Numbered from the stretch's first letter, positions 50,334 through 59,565 are shown. The stretch is 64,000 nucleotides of DNA from Terriglobia bacterium (GCA_021325275.1 JAJPHL010000045.1:62001-126000); one strand, 5' to 3'. The notes: a model not told the origin generated them from the letters alone. A program made the numbers and translations.

Positions 50334-51668
50334 CTACGGTTGCTTTTTCTCGCCCACCGCAAACAAAGTATGCTGCGCGCGGAAAAACAGCACGCCATCG
50401 GAGATCGCCGGCGACGACATCATCGGCTCGCCTAACGGATTGCTGGCGATGAATTCATACGCTTCGCCGGCCTTGGCGACTTTGATTTCGCCGTCTTCAT
50501 TCGGAATGTACAGCTTTCCGTCGCCCGCTACCGGTGACGACGTGTAGCCACCGCCTGAGTTCGGCAAACGCTGCTGGAAGACGCGCTCGCCGGTCTTGAT
50601 TTTGTACGCCGCCAGCACGCCTTGATTGTTCACAGTGTAAAAGTAGTCGCCGTACGCCACGGGCGTCGGCATGTAGGGGCCGCCCGATTTCTTGCGCCAA
50701 GCGATAAATTCGCTCGAGTCCTTGTCGTCGGGCAACGTCAAGTCGCCCGTGCCGCCGGGACGAATCGCGTAGATCGGCTGGCGCGGCGCGTAGCCGTTGG
50801 TCGCGAACACAATTCCTTGCGCCACGATCGGCGTGGGCGTGGTGATTTCGGAATTCGGCCCGAGCTTCCACAATTCTTTCCCCGTGGCGGGATCGTAGCC
50901 GCGCGTGAACTTCGTCGCTTGCAGGATTAACTCATTGCGCGGCGCGCCCTCGTAAATCGCCGGCGTCGACCAACCCGGTAGTTCGTCGCGCATCGTTTTC
51001 CAAACCTGCTTGCCGTCTTTCAGGCTATACGCCGCGACGAACGAGCCTTTCTGAATGTCCGCTTGCACGATCACCATGTCCTTGTAGATGATCGGCGAAC
51101 TTCCGTACGACCACTGATAGTCGGGATCGTAGAACCATCCGGCGTCGAGCACGCCCAGATCGTCTTTCCACAGGAGTTTTCCGTCGGGGTCGTAGCAATA
51201 CATGCCTTCCGCACCGAAAATCGCCACGACGTGTTTGCCGTCGGTCGCGGGCGTCGAGGACGCATAGCTTGATTTCGGATGGCGCTTCGTGCGCGGCACG
51301 CCTTCGTACGCCAAGCGCTCCCAAACGATCTTGCCGGATTTCTTGTCGATCGCGTAAACCTTGAACTGATGTTTCGATTGATCCTTGGCCGGCTCGACGT
51401 CGCCAAAAAGTCCATGACGAAATTCGGAATTCGGATCCGAACTGATCGCCGTGGTCACGTAAATGCGATCGCCCCACACAATGGGACTGGAGTGCGCGAG
51501 TCCGGGAATCGGCGTCTTCCACAAAATGTTTTCGTTCTTCTCGGCGTTAAACGTGGACGCCAGCGTCTTGCCGTCGGCGACGCCCGACGCGCCCGTTCCG
51601 CGGAATTGCGGCCAGTTTTGCGCCGCACACGCCCCGGCCAGCGTCAATAGAATGATTGCGCGTTTCAC
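50334..51668 (-). CDS. Exported PQQ-like beta-propeller protein
   Basis: 444 residues: signal peptide (R-A-I-I-L-L-T-L-A-G-A-C-A-A) directly followed by N-W-P-Q-F-R-G, the entry motif of this class. Propeller blades are seen as V-Y-A-I-D-K-K-S-G-K-I-V-W, M-Y-C-Y-D-P-D-G-K-L-L-W and T-R-G-Y-D-P-A-T-G-K-E-L-W. There is no quinoprotein dehydrogenase Cys-Cys or cytochrome motif, so PQQ binding or catalysis is not supported; BamB-like scaffolding is as likely. It is cotranscribed with the ankyrin gene (4-base overlap at 51665). Confidence 0.88.
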   Translation of the reverse strand: MKRAIILLTLAGACAAQNWPQFRGTGASGVADGKTLASTFNAEKNENILWKTPIPGLAHSSPIVWGDRIYVTTAISSDPNSEFRHGLFGDVEPAKDQSKHQFKVYAIDKKSGKIVWERLAYEGVPRTKRHPKSSYASSTPATDGKHVVAIFGAEGMYCYDPDGKLLWKDDLGVLDAGWFYDPDYQWSYGSSPIIYKDMVIVQADIQKGSFVAAYSLKDGKQVWKTMRDELPGWSTPAIYEGAPRNELILQATKFTRGYDPATGKELWKLGPNSEITTPTPIVAQGIVFATNGYAPRQPIYAIRPGGTGDLTLPDDKDSSEFIAWRKKSGGPYMPTPVAYGDYFYTVNNQGVLAAYKIKTGERVFQQRLPNSGGGYTSSPVAGDGKLYIPNEDGEIKVAKAGEAYEFIASNPLGEPMMSSPAISDGVLFFRAQHTLFAVGEKKQP

Positions 51669-52504
51669 TTTGCCTCCACTTTCTTGTACTCGAACGTCAT
51701 ACCGCCTTGTTGAAGCGCCAGCCCCGTCACTTTGCCGTCTTCGGACTTGAACGTGATCGTGATTTGATCGAACTCCACGGTGGTGAATTTCTCTTTGTTG
51801 AACGCCGCCATGGTCAGCGTGGGTTGTCCTGACGGCTGCAGCATCAGCTTGCCGTCCTTGAACGTAAAATCGAAATCCGGCGGACCCGGATTCTTTGGCT
51901 TGTAGCTGCCCGCGTAGCTCTTCAGCGTGTCGTCATCCACTTTGAAACTCGGCGACTCCGCGGGGACCGCGCCGGCTTTCTTCAGCATGTCGGCGATTTC
52001 GTCCTGCTTGGCCTTGGTCGCCGAGGTTAACGCGCGCGTCAGCGACGCCGGCTTGACTTCGCCCGAGGCCAGCACCCACTTCACCAGCGCGGCGTCCTTG
52101 TTTCCGACCGCGCCTACGAGCGCCTCGTCGCGCGACCCGCCGTGTTCCACCAGCATCTTCACGACGTCGGAGTGTCCGTGGTCGAGCGCCCAGCCCATCG
52201 GCGTCTGGTGATAAAACGTGTCCTGCACGTTGACCTTGGCGCCGTGTTCGAGCAGCACCTTGACCACCTCGGTATGGCCCTTGTCGCACGCCGGGAAGAG
52301 CGCCGTTTGGTCGTAGCGCCACTTGGCGTTGGCGTCGACGCCTTTCTTCAACAGCGCTTCGACGGCACCGGCGTCGCCCTTGCGGGCGGCGGCGAAGAGT
52401 TGTTCCGTTGTATCGTCTTGCGATATAATTCCGGCGTGTGTGCTCGCGGCCAAAAGCAGCATCGCCGCCAGCGGCGCGGCGCGGCGGACGGAAACTGGAA
52501 ACAT
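51665..52504 (-). CDS. Exported ankyrin-repeat protein
   Basis: 279 residues from ATG 52504, set by GGAGGAG 7 bases upstream; the longer frame to 52558 is rejected. A signal peptide (A-A-P-L-A-A-M-L-L-L-A-A-S-T-H-A) precedes about four ankyrin repeats (D-A-G-A-V-E-A-L-L-K-K-G-V-D-A-N, H-T-E-V-V-K-V-L-L-E-H-G-A-K-V-N). A beta-rich C-terminal domain of about 90 residues (D-D-D-T-L-K-S-Y-A-G-S-Y) resembles those attached to beta-lactamase-like proteins. A periplasmic protein-binding role is likely. The following PQQ-like protein is its natural candidate partner. Confidence 0.87.
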   Translation of the reverse strand: MFPVSVRRAAPLAAMLLLAASTHAGIISQDDTTEQLFAAARKGDAGAVEALLKKGVDANAKWRYDQTALFPACDKGHTEVVKVLLEHGAKVNVQDTFYHQTPMGWALDHGHSDVVKMLVEHGGSRDEALVGAVGNKDAALVKWVLASGEVKPASLTRALTSATKAKQDEIADMLKKAGAVPAESPSFKVDDDTLKSYAGSYKPKNPGPPDFDFTFKDGKLMLQPSGQPTLTMAAFNKEKFTTVEFDQITITFKSEDGKVTGLALQQGGMTFEYKKVEAK

Positions 52505-52588
52505 ATTTTCACTCCTCCGTGAAAACGCTTTTGTTAGAATATGTACGGAGTATACCATCCGAGTGTTTCAACAATTGTCATCTTGCTT

Positions 52589-54976
52589 ATGAGACCCCAT
52601 CGCCTCTTCGCTGCCGTTCCGTTCGTCGTTTCGACTTTTGCACTGACTTTTGTGGGAGCCGCGCCGGGATGGGCGGCTGATTGGCCGGATTGGCGCGGTC
52701 CCATGCGCGACGGCAAATCGCTGGAGCAGAACTTGCCGGAAAAATGGACCTTGGCCGGCGAGAATCTCGCCTGGAAGGCGCCGTTCGGCGGACGCTCCGC
52801 GCCCGTCGTGAAAGGCGATCGCGTGTACGTGCAGAACGCCTTCGGCAAGGGCAAAGACGAGATGGAGCGCGTGTTGTGCTTGAGCGCGGCCACCGGAAAA
52901 GTCTTGTGGGAATATAAGTTCAACGTCTTTTCCACCGACGTTCCCACGCATCGCATCGCTTGGGCGTCGCCGGTGATCGATGAAGCGACCGGCAACGTCT
53001 ACGTGCAGGGGGGCGACGGCCAAATGCTGGCGCTGAACGGCACAACCGGCAAACTGATTTGGACCCGCTACATGACCGAGGAGATGGGCGCGATTACCAC
53101 GCACGGCGGACGCACGGTCACACCGATCATCGACGGCAACTTGGTGATCGTGGGTTTCGTCAGCTTCGCGTGGGGTGTGCATTCCGGTGGCGCCTATCGT
53201 ATTCTCGCTTTCGATAAGACGAACGGAAACATCGAATGGGTAGCCCAACCCGGCGGACGCCCCACCGACACCGTGTATTCCTCGCCGATCGTCGGCATCT
53301 TCAATGGACTCCGCGAATTCATCATCGGCGGCTCCGACGGCGGCGGTCACGCGCTGAAGCCGCAGGATGGCGAGTGGATCTGGAGCTTCCCGATGGCGAA
53401 GCGTGGCATCAACACCGACTTCGTCGTCAAGGACAATCTCGTCTACGGCAGCCATTCCGAGGAGAATTTCGACTCGTCGGAGGAAGGCTTGGTGGTCGCG
53501 GTGGACGCCACGCAGAAGGGCAATATCCAAAAACCCGTGTGGGCCGACAAGGGTCTGCAAATGGGTTATTCGTCGGCGGTAGTCGTCGGCGACATCTACT
53601 ATCAGGTGGACAACGGCGCGCAACTCTACGCGCTCGACGCCAATACCGGTAAGCAATTGTGGAAGGAAAACTTGGGCACCGTGCAAAAAGCGTCGCTCGT
53701 GTACGGCGACGGCAAATTGTACGTCGGCACCGAGAGCGGAAAGTTCTGGATTCTGCGGCCGAGCCGCGAAAAATGCGAGACCCTGAGTGAAGTCACGTTG
53801 GCGGTGGCGCGCCGCAAGGACGGCGCCGCCGCTCCGTCGGCGAAACCGCGCGCAGACGCTGAGAGCGAAGACCCAGCGTCGGGCACGCCCGACGAGCAGG
53901 TGCTGGCGTCGGCCGCGATTTCAGGTGGCCGCGTTTTCGTAGTTTCCACCGACGCGATCTACGCGATCGGCAAAACTCCCAAGCCCGACACGACAAAGAT
54001 CGTCACCGTACCGCCGCCCGCGATGGGTCACGGCGATCCCGCGTACATGATCGTTGCTCCGACGGAAGTCATGGTAAAACCGGGCGAGAGCGTTCAGCTT
54101 CACGCCAAGCTTTTCGACAAAGACGGCGCGTTTCTTCGCGAGGAAAAGGCTGAATGGCTCGTGAATCCGCCGCAGCGGACGCTGCCGAACACACCGCCGT
54201 TGATCAGCAATCTTCCGGGCGCGGTGACCGATGGGAAATACACGGTCCCCGCGGATGCCAAACTGTCCGCCGGCGAAATCCAAGCGACCGTCGGATCGTT
54301 GAAAGCAGTGTCGCGCTTGCGCGTGATTCCTCCCATGCCGTACAGCGAGAATTTCGATTCTCTGGCGCTCGGTCAGGCGGGCGTTCCCAACGCGTGGGTG
54401 AACGGTCTGGGCAAATACGAAATCCGCGAAGTGGACGGTCAAAAGGTTCTGGTGAAATTGCGAATCGAGTTGCCGTTCCGCGAACGCGCGCGCACTTTCT
54501 TCGGCATGCCCGATTGGCACGACTACACGATGGAAGCCGACGTTCGCTCGGAGTACAAACGCCGCCAAATGGGCGACGCCGGTTTGATCTGCCAGAATTA
54601 CACGATGATCCTGGTCGGCAATTCACAGCGCGTCGAACTGGAATCGTGGAGCTATGAAGGTCAGCGCTCGGTGAAGGTTGATTTTCCGTGGAAGCAAGAC
54701 ACTTGGTATCACATGAAGCTCGAGGCCAGGAATCTGCCCGGCGGCAAAGTGTTGGTTCACGGAAAAGTTTGGCCGAAAGGTGATCCCGAGCCGGCCAAAT
54801 GGACGGTGGAACGCACCGATCCGGTGGGTGAACGCCGTGGCGCGGCGGGAATCTATGGCAATGCGCTAGCCGAAGTCTATTTCGACAATTTGAAGGTGAC
54901 GCCGAACGCACCGCAAGCGATGGTCCATCCGGCCGCGCATCCTGCGGCGAAGGCGCCTGCGAAGAAGGGCATGTAA
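52589..54976 (+). CDS. PQQ-like beta-propeller protein fused to a C-terminal jelly-roll domain
   Basis: 795 residues from ATG 52589, which starts the signal peptide (F-A-A-V-P-F-V-V-S-T-F-A-L-T-F-V, cleavage near A-A-D-W). It opens D-W-P-D-W-R-G, then blades such as V-L-C-L-S-A-A-T-G-K-V-L-W up to about residue 480. A linker holds an Ig-like strand set (V-M-V-K-P-G-E-S-V-Q-L-H-A). From about residue 590, N-F-D-S-L-A-L-G-Q-A to the end is a LamG/DUF1080-like jelly roll of the type that binds carbohydrate. First gene of a four-gene plus-strand run. Its role may be surface glycan recognition, which is inference. Confidence 0.85.
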   Translation: MRPHRLFAAVPFVVSTFALTFVGAAPGWAADWPDWRGPMRDGKSLEQNLPEKWTLAGENLAWKAPFGGRSAPVVKGDRVYVQNAFGKGKDEMERVLCLSAATGKVLWEYKFNVFSTDVPTHRIAWASPVIDEATGNVYVQGGDGQMLALNGTTGKLIWTRYMTEEMGAITTHGGRTVTPIIDGNLVIVGFVSFAWGVHSGGAYRILAFDKTNGNIEWVAQPGGRPTDTVYSSPIVGIFNGLREFIIGGSDGGGHALKPQDGEWIWSFPMAKRGINTDFVVKDNLVYGSHSEENFDSSEEGLVVAVDATQKGNIQKPVWADKGLQMGYSSAVVVGDIYYQVDNGAQLYALDANTGKQLWKENLGTVQKASLVYGDGKLYVGTESGKFWILRPSREKCETLSEVTLAVARRKDGAAAPSAKPRADAESEDPASGTPDEQVLASAAISGGRVFVVSTDAIYAIGKTPKPDTTKIVTVPPPAMGHGDPAYMIVAPTEVMVKPGESVQLHAKLFDKDGAFLREEKAEWLVNPPQRTLPNTPPLISNLPGAVTDGKYTVPADAKLSAGEIQATVGSLKAVSRLRVIPPMPYSENFDSLALGQAGVPNAWVNGLGKYEIREVDGQKVLVKLRIELPFRERARTFFGMPDWHDYTMEADVRSEYKRRQMGDAGLICQNYTMILVGNSQRVELESWSYEGQRSVKVDFPWKQDTWYHMKLEARNLPGGKVLVHGKVWPKGDPEPAKWTVERTDPVGERRGAAGIYGNALAEVYFDNLKVTPNAPQAMVHPAAHPAAKAPAKKGM

Positions 54977-54988
54977 TTCGGAGCAATC

Positions 54989-56434
54989 ATGAAAAATTCT
55001 TTCGTTCGTAAGTTTGCACTCGTGGCACTGGCGATTGTCGCCGTGATGGTCTGGGCGGTTTCCGGCATTCTGGCTTCCGAACCTGGTTCCGGCGATTGGC
55101 CGATGTGGGGCGGCACGCCGGACCGCAACATGGTATCCGATGCCAAGGGCATCGTGACCACGTGGGACGTCAACAGCAAGAAGAACGTGAAGTGGGTTTC
55201 GGAACTCGGCTCGCAAAACTACGGCAATCCCACGGTGGCCGACGGCAAAGTCTTCGTCGGCACCAACAACGAGGGCAATCGCGACAAGAAGTTCACCGGC
55301 GACAAGGGCGTCCTGATGGCTTTCAACGAATCGGACGGCAAATTCCTGTGGCAGCAAGTGAACGACAAGCTGTCGCAGGGGCGCGCCAACGACTGGCCGT
55401 ATCAAGGCGTGGCGTCCTCGCCGATCGTCGAAGGCAAACGCCTGTATTACACGACGAATCGCAGCGTGGTGATGTGCCTGCACACCGATGGGTTCAAGGA
55501 CGGCGTTAACAACGTCAAAGATCCCACGCGCATCAGCATCACCGACGCCGACGTGATCTGGAAGTTCGACATGATGGAAGAGCTCGGCAACTATCCGCAC
55601 AATTTGTCGAACTCGTCGCCGCTGATTTGGAACAACCTCCTGATTCTCTCCACTGGCAACGGACAGGACGAAACCCACAATCACATTCCTTCGCCGAAAG
55701 CGCCGAGCGTAGTCGCGCTCGATAAGAACACGGGCAAGGAAGTCTACGAGATCAACGACGTGGGCGAGCGAATCCTGCACGGACAGTGGTCGACGCCGGC
55801 GGTTGGAAAGATTGGTGACGTCACGCAGTTGGTCAGCGGGCAGGGCGACGGTTGGGTGCGCGGCTACGACGTGACCAACGGAAAGAAACTTTGGGAATTT
55901 GACATGAACCCCAAGGACTCGGTGTGGAACAAGACGCGCAATGAAGTGATTTCCACGCCGGTGATTGTCGATAACGTTGTGTACCTGGCCAACGGTCAAG
56001 ACCCCGAGCACGGTGAAGGTGTCGGGCACATGTACGCGATCGACGGGACAAAACGGGGAGATATCACGCAGTCTGGACGCATCTGGCACTACGACAAGAT
56101 TCGCCGGTCGATCTCCACCGCTGCCGTTCACAACGGTCTGGTGTATGAAGCGGACTTCAGCGGATTCCTGCACTGCCTCGACGCCAAAACCGGCAAGCCG
56201 TATTGGACCTACGATATGCTTTCGGCCGTCTGGGCGTCGCCGTACGTGGTGGACGGCAAGGTTTATCTCGGCGACGAAGACGGGGATGTGCGCGTATTCG
56301 CGGAAGGCAAGGAGATGAAGAAAGTCTCCGAAGTGAATATGGGCAGTTCCGTGTACTCATCGGCAGTGGTGGCACACGGCGTGCTCTTCCTGACGAATCG
56401 CAATCAGCTCTTCGCGCTCACCGACAAGAAATAG
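54989..56434 (+). CDS. Exported PQQ-like beta-propeller protein
   Basis: 481 residues with an N-terminal signal or anchor (A-L-V-A-L-A-I-V-A-V-M-V-W-A-V) and the class motif D-W-P-M-W-G-G-T-P-D-R-N. Full set of blades: L-M-A-F-N-E-S-D-G-K-F-L-W, V-V-A-L-D-K-N-T-G-K-E-V-Y, L-H-C-L-D-A-K-T-G-K-P-Y-W. It starts 12 bases after the fusion gene, and the alcohol dehydrogenase GTG shares one base with its stop (TAGTG), so translation is coupled. No catalytic quinoprotein motif is seen. Confidence 0.88.
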   Translation: MKNSFVRKFALVALAIVAVMVWAVSGILASEPGSGDWPMWGGTPDRNMVSDAKGIVTTWDVNSKKNVKWVSELGSQNYGNPTVADGKVFVGTNNEGNRDKKFTGDKGVLMAFNESDGKFLWQQVNDKLSQGRANDWPYQGVASSPIVEGKRLYYTTNRSVVMCLHTDGFKDGVNNVKDPTRISITDADVIWKFDMMEELGNYPHNLSNSSPLIWNNLLILSTGNGQDETHNHIPSPKAPSVVALDKNTGKEVYEINDVGERILHGQWSTPAVGKIGDVTQLVSGQGDGWVRGYDVTNGKKLWEFDMNPKDSVWNKTRNEVISTPVIVDNVVYLANGQDPEHGEGVGHMYAIDGTKRGDITQSGRIWHYDKIRRSISTAAVHNGLVYEADFSGFLHCLDAKTGKPYWTYDMLSAVWASPYVVDGKVYLGDEDGDVRVFAEGKEMKKVSEVNMGSSVYSSAVVAHGVLFLTNRNQLFALTDKK

Positions 56435-57525
56435 TGGAATTTCAATTGAAACTGCCCACGCGCGTGATTGCCGGAGCGGGAAGTTTCTCCCGCCTCGGCG
56501 AAATCGCCTCGGAGTTGCGCTTTCGGCGCGCGTTCTTGGTCGCGGATCGCGGCATGGAAGCCGCGGGATACGCGGCTCGTGCCGCGGAGTCGATGCGTGC
56601 GCGAGGCATCGAAGTATTTTCCTTCCACGATTTTCCCGAGAGTCCCGATAGCTCAGCGGCGGAGGTCGCGCGCGATGCGGCCGCGTCGATTCGAGCCGAC
56701 TCGATCGTAGGACTAGGCGGCGGTAGCTCGCTCGACACCGCGAAAGCCGCAAATTTTCTGCTGACCGGCGGCGGGCACATGCGCGACTATCGCGGCTACG
56801 GAAAAATCTCCGGCGAAATGCTGCCGATGATCGGCGTTCCCACAACGGCCGGCACGGGAAGCGAAGCGCAATCGTATTGCGTGATTTCAGATGCCGACAC
56901 GCACGTGAAGATGGCGTGCGGTGCGCCCGGCGCGGCGTTTCGCGCGGCCATTCTCGATCCTTTGCTGCTGATTTCCGCGCCGCGCAACGTCATCGCGCAA
57001 GCGGGCTACGATGCGATTTCTCATGCGGTGGAAAGCTTTGTCACGCGACGCCGCACACCGTTGTCACAAAGCTTTTCGCGCGAAGCCTGGCGATTGCTCG
57101 ACGCCAATTACTTGCGTGTCCTGCGCGATCCGGCCGATGCGGTCGCGCAGGAGGGCATGCAGACCGGCGCGTTTCTCGCAGGACTCGCCATCGAACACTC
57201 CATGCTCGGCGCGACGCACGCCTGCGCGAATCCCTTGAGTGCGAACTACGGCACCGCGCACGGCGTGGCGATCGCCATGCTTTTGGAGAAAGTGGTTCGA
57301 TGGAATGCCGACGCAAGATATGCCGAGCTTCATGCGAACTTGCCGCTGCGTCTCGACGAATTGGCGCACGCCGCGGGATTGCCTCGCCGTCTCCGCGATC
57401 GCAACATTGTCGAGAGCGATCTTCCCAAGCTCGCGTCCGAAGCCGCGCAACAGTGGACCGGAACGTTCAACCCACGGCCGTTCGATGCGGCCGGCGCGCT
57501 GGAGATTTACCAATGGGCATACTAA
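56434..57525 (+). CDS. Iron-containing alcohol dehydrogenase
   Basis: 363 residues from GTG 56434; an upstream open frame overlaps the previous gene. NAD site G-L-G-G-G-S-S-L-D-T-A-K near residue 92, P-T-T-A-G-T-G-S-E, and metal ligands in the order D-A-I-S-H-A-V-E, E-H-S-M-L-G-A-T-H-A and G-T-A-H-G-V-A. This is a group III (Fe-type) dehydrogenase of 1,2-propanediol/butanol class length, cytoplasmic, with no signal peptide. It is the only plainly enzymatic member of the propeller cluster. The next gene starts inside its 3' end. Confidence 0.92.
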   Translation: MEFQLKLPTRVIAGAGSFSRLGEIASELRFRRAFLVADRGMEAAGYAARAAESMRARGIEVFSFHDFPESPDSSAAEVARDAAASIRADSIVGLGGGSSLDTAKAANFLLTGGGHMRDYRGYGKISGEMLPMIGVPTTAGTGSEAQSYCVISDADTHVKMACGAPGAAFRAAILDPLLLISAPRNVIAQAGYDAISHAVESFVTRRRTPLSQSFSREAWRLLDANYLRVLRDPADAVAQEGMQTGAFLAGLAIEHSMLGATHACANPLSANYGTAHGVAIAMLLEKVVRWNADARYAELHANLPLRLDELAHAAGLPRRLRDRNIVESDLPKLASEAAQQWTGTFNPRPFDAAGALEIYQWAY

Positions 57526-58748
57526 AAAAAGCAACCGCCGATGAACGCCGATGCACGCCGATTCGAGCAGCGGACTCCATCGGCGTTTATCTGCGTTCGT
57601 CGGCGGTTGCTTTTCTGTTTTGCTTTTCCTGTTCGTTTATCCAAGCACAGGATTGGCCCCAGTTTCGCGGCAACCCGACACTCACCGGCGTCGCGACATC
57701 GTCGTTACCCGACACACTGAAATTGCTCTGGACCTACGATGCCGCCGAAAACGAAAAAGACAAGATGGACGCGTCGATCGAGTCATCCGCGGCGATTGTG
57801 GGCGGCGTGGTCTACGTCGGATCGATGAGCGGATACTTGCTGGCGATCGATCTCGCGACAGGAAAAGAAAAGTGGAAATACAAAGCCGCGCAACAGATCG
57901 AAGAATCGTCGCCGGCGGTGGCGAGCGGCACGGTTTATGTGGGCGATCTCTCAGGCGTTTTCCATGCCGTCGACGCGGTAACCGGAAAAGCGAAGTGGAC
58001 CTTCAAGACGGGCGGGGAAATCAAATCGTCGCCTGTGGTATTCACTGAGGGCGGCGTGGAGAAAGTGCTGATCGGCTCCTACGACCAGTCGCTTTATTGC
58101 TTGAACGCCAAGACAGGTGCGGTCCTCTGGAAGTTTTCCATCAACGGTCCCGTGCACGCGACGCCTTCGATCAACAACGGCGTCGCGTATCTCACCGGAT
58201 GCGACGAAGTCTTTTACGGCATTCGCCTGACCGACGGAAAAGAAGTGCAGCACATTGCGTCGGGCGCTTATACGGGCGCGTCGCCCGCGTTGTTGCTCGC
58301 GGGACCGCAGTCGCAGATGGCGTTTTTCGGTACATTCAACAACGACGTGGTCGGCGTAAACCTCGTCACCAAGCGAATCATGTGGCGCTACGAAAATCCC
58401 ACGCGTCACTTTCCGTTCTACGCCTCGGCGGCGATCACGCCGTCGCTCGTGATTGTCGGTGGCCGCGACAAATCTGTTCACGCACTCGTGCCGAAGCCCG
58501 GCACGGTGAAAGGCAAAGCTGCGTGGACCTTCGCGACGAAAGCGCGCGTGGAATCGTCGCCCGCCATTGCGGGATCGCGAATTTACGTGGGCTCGAACGA
58601 CGGCATTCTATATGTGCTCGATCTCGCGACCGGAAAGAAGCTCTGGGAGTTTACCGCCGGCGCTCCGATTTCGGCGTCGCCCGCCATCGGAGGCGGCCGC
58701 CTCGTGGTCGGCGATCAGGACGGAAAGCTTTACTGCTTCGGTGGATAA
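57513..58748 (+). CDS. Exported PQQ-like beta-propeller protein whose N-terminus is encoded by a hairpin repeat
   Basis: 411 residues from ATG 57513, the only reasonable start, which overlaps the dehydrogenase gene by 13 bases. Residues about 5-34 are encoded by the hairpin repeat at 57527-57614. The right arm supplies I-G-V-Y-L-R-S-S-A-V-A-F-L-F, and the hydrophobic run continues C-F-S-C-S-F-I-Q-A to a likely cleavage site before Q-D-W-P-Q-F-R-G, the class motif. The propeller follows (L-A-I-D-L-A-T-G-K-E-K-W, Y-C-L-N-A-K-T-G-A-V-L-W). The signal peptide thus has an unusually long n-region. An alternative is that a non-AUG start inside the repeat is used. Confidence 0.85.
   Translation: MGILKKATADERRCTPIRAADSIGVYLRSSAVAFLFCFSCSFIQAQDWPQFRGNPTLTGVATSSLPDTLKLLWTYDAAENEKDKMDASIESSAAIVGGVVYVGSMSGYLLAIDLATGKEKWKYKAAQQIEESSPAVASGTVYVGDLSGVFHAVDAVTGKAKWTFKTGGEIKSSPVVFTEGGVEKVLIGSYDQSLYCLNAKTGAVLWKFSINGPVHATPSINNGVAYLTGCDEVFYGIRLTDGKEVQHIASGAYTGASPALLLAGPQSQMAFFGTFNNDVVGVNLVTKRIMWRYENPTRHFPFYASAAITPSLVIVGGRDKSVHALVPKPGTVKGKAAWTFATKARVESSPAIAGSRIYVGSNDGILYVLDLATGKKLWEFTAGAPISASPAIGGGRLVVGDQDGKLYCFGG
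57527..57614. repeat. Long hairpin repeat element, copy 2
   Basis: The left arm 57527-57562 and right arm 57579-57614 pair at 32 of 36 positions around a 16-base loop. It belongs to the same family as 24011-24095 (33 of 36 identical in each arm). It begins 2 bases after the dehydrogenase stop codon. Unlike copy 1 it lies within an open frame and is translated as part of the following gene. Confidence 0.85.
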
Positions 58749-58872
58749 TCCAGCCGCCCCGGGCCAACAGGGAACAACAGGTATGCAACGAGACTGATAT
58801 GCAATGAGAAAAGTCGTTCAGTCGACTGCAATGAGGTAAGATAGCGTTGAGCAGCAATAGCCAGATAAGGCA

Positions 58873-59565
58873 ATGTCTAACTTGCAACTGCACATACCCG
58901 AATACCTTCACCCAGCCTTGAAGCAGCTAATGGCGTTATCCGAGAGTGACTCGGAGCGTTTAGTGGCCGCGCTAACCGAAGAGAAGCCTGCCTTTCTTAG
59001 CACCGGCCTGGCCGCGCAGGTTGCTGAACGTTCTCAGTTAGATCCCGTATTGGTCTCGCGATTGACGGACGCATTAACATCTGTCCGATCCGTGTGGGAT
59101 TCGACGCATGTGCCGTTGGAAGCATTTCTCGGGGTTTTTTGCGCCGCTCTAGAGCAGCAGGGCCTCAAACCTCAAGATGACGCGACTTGGGATCGTTTTC
59201 AACGAACGTTAGGAATCTTGCTCAGTCACGAAGGGGCCCTCGCCGCTGCCTCGAAAGCCTTGAGCGTCGTAGCAGATCTTCGCAGCATCTTTCAGGACGC
59301 GCGAATTCTAACGGATCTAAGGCCGGTTTTTAGGCAAGATGCAACGGAACGGCCTTTTTCATTTGCAATTATTCATACACTGAGGATAACGTTTCATCAC
59401 GAAGGTCACAATCGTCGCTTCTTTGTTGCTCTTGACGACCACGACGTGTTGAGGCTCAGGCGAATTCTCGAGCGAGCCGAAGAAAAATCCCAAACGCTCC
59501 GATCGCTCGCTGACTCCGCGAACATGCCTATTCTCAAAATTGAACCACAGGAGGGTCCATGGTAG
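58873..59565 (+). CDS. Unknown protein, first gene of a three-gene cassette
   Basis: 230 residues, soluble, no signal peptide. The N-terminal 150 residues are helical (L-K-Q-L-M-A-L-S-E-S-D-S-E-R-L). The C-terminal 70 residues form a sheet-then-helix unit (F-A-I-I-H-T-L-R-I-T-F-H-H-E-G, F-F-V-A-L-D-D-H-D-V-L-R-L, long charged helix) that in outline recalls the eukaryotic COMM domain; this is a visual impression only. Codon use is less G+C-biased than that of the flanking genes. The 124 bases before it (58749-58872) hold three GCAAYGAG words and no clear promoter. It overlaps the next gene by 7 bases. Confidence 0.75.
   Translation: MSNLQLHIPEYLHPALKQLMALSESDSERLVAALTEEKPAFLSTGLAAQVAERSQLDPVLVSRLTDALTSVRSVWDSTHVPLEAFLGVFCAALEQQGLKPQDDATWDRFQRTLGILLSHEGALAAASKALSVVADLRSIFQDARILTDLRPVFRQDATERPFSFAIIHTLRITFHHEGHNRRFFVALDDHDVLRLRRILERAEEKSQTLRSLADSANMPILKIEPQEGPW

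Noticed and set aside
50334-51668. PQQ-dependent alcohol dehydrogenase function for the PQQ-like proteins
   Set aside because: No vicinal Cys pair, cytochrome c motif or dehydrogenase-specific Asp pattern is visible; only generic propeller blades are seen.
58785-58835. Three GCAAYGAG words upstream of the three-gene cassette
   Set aside because: Spacing is irregular (16 and 27 bases) and no symmetry is present, so an operator claim is not supported.
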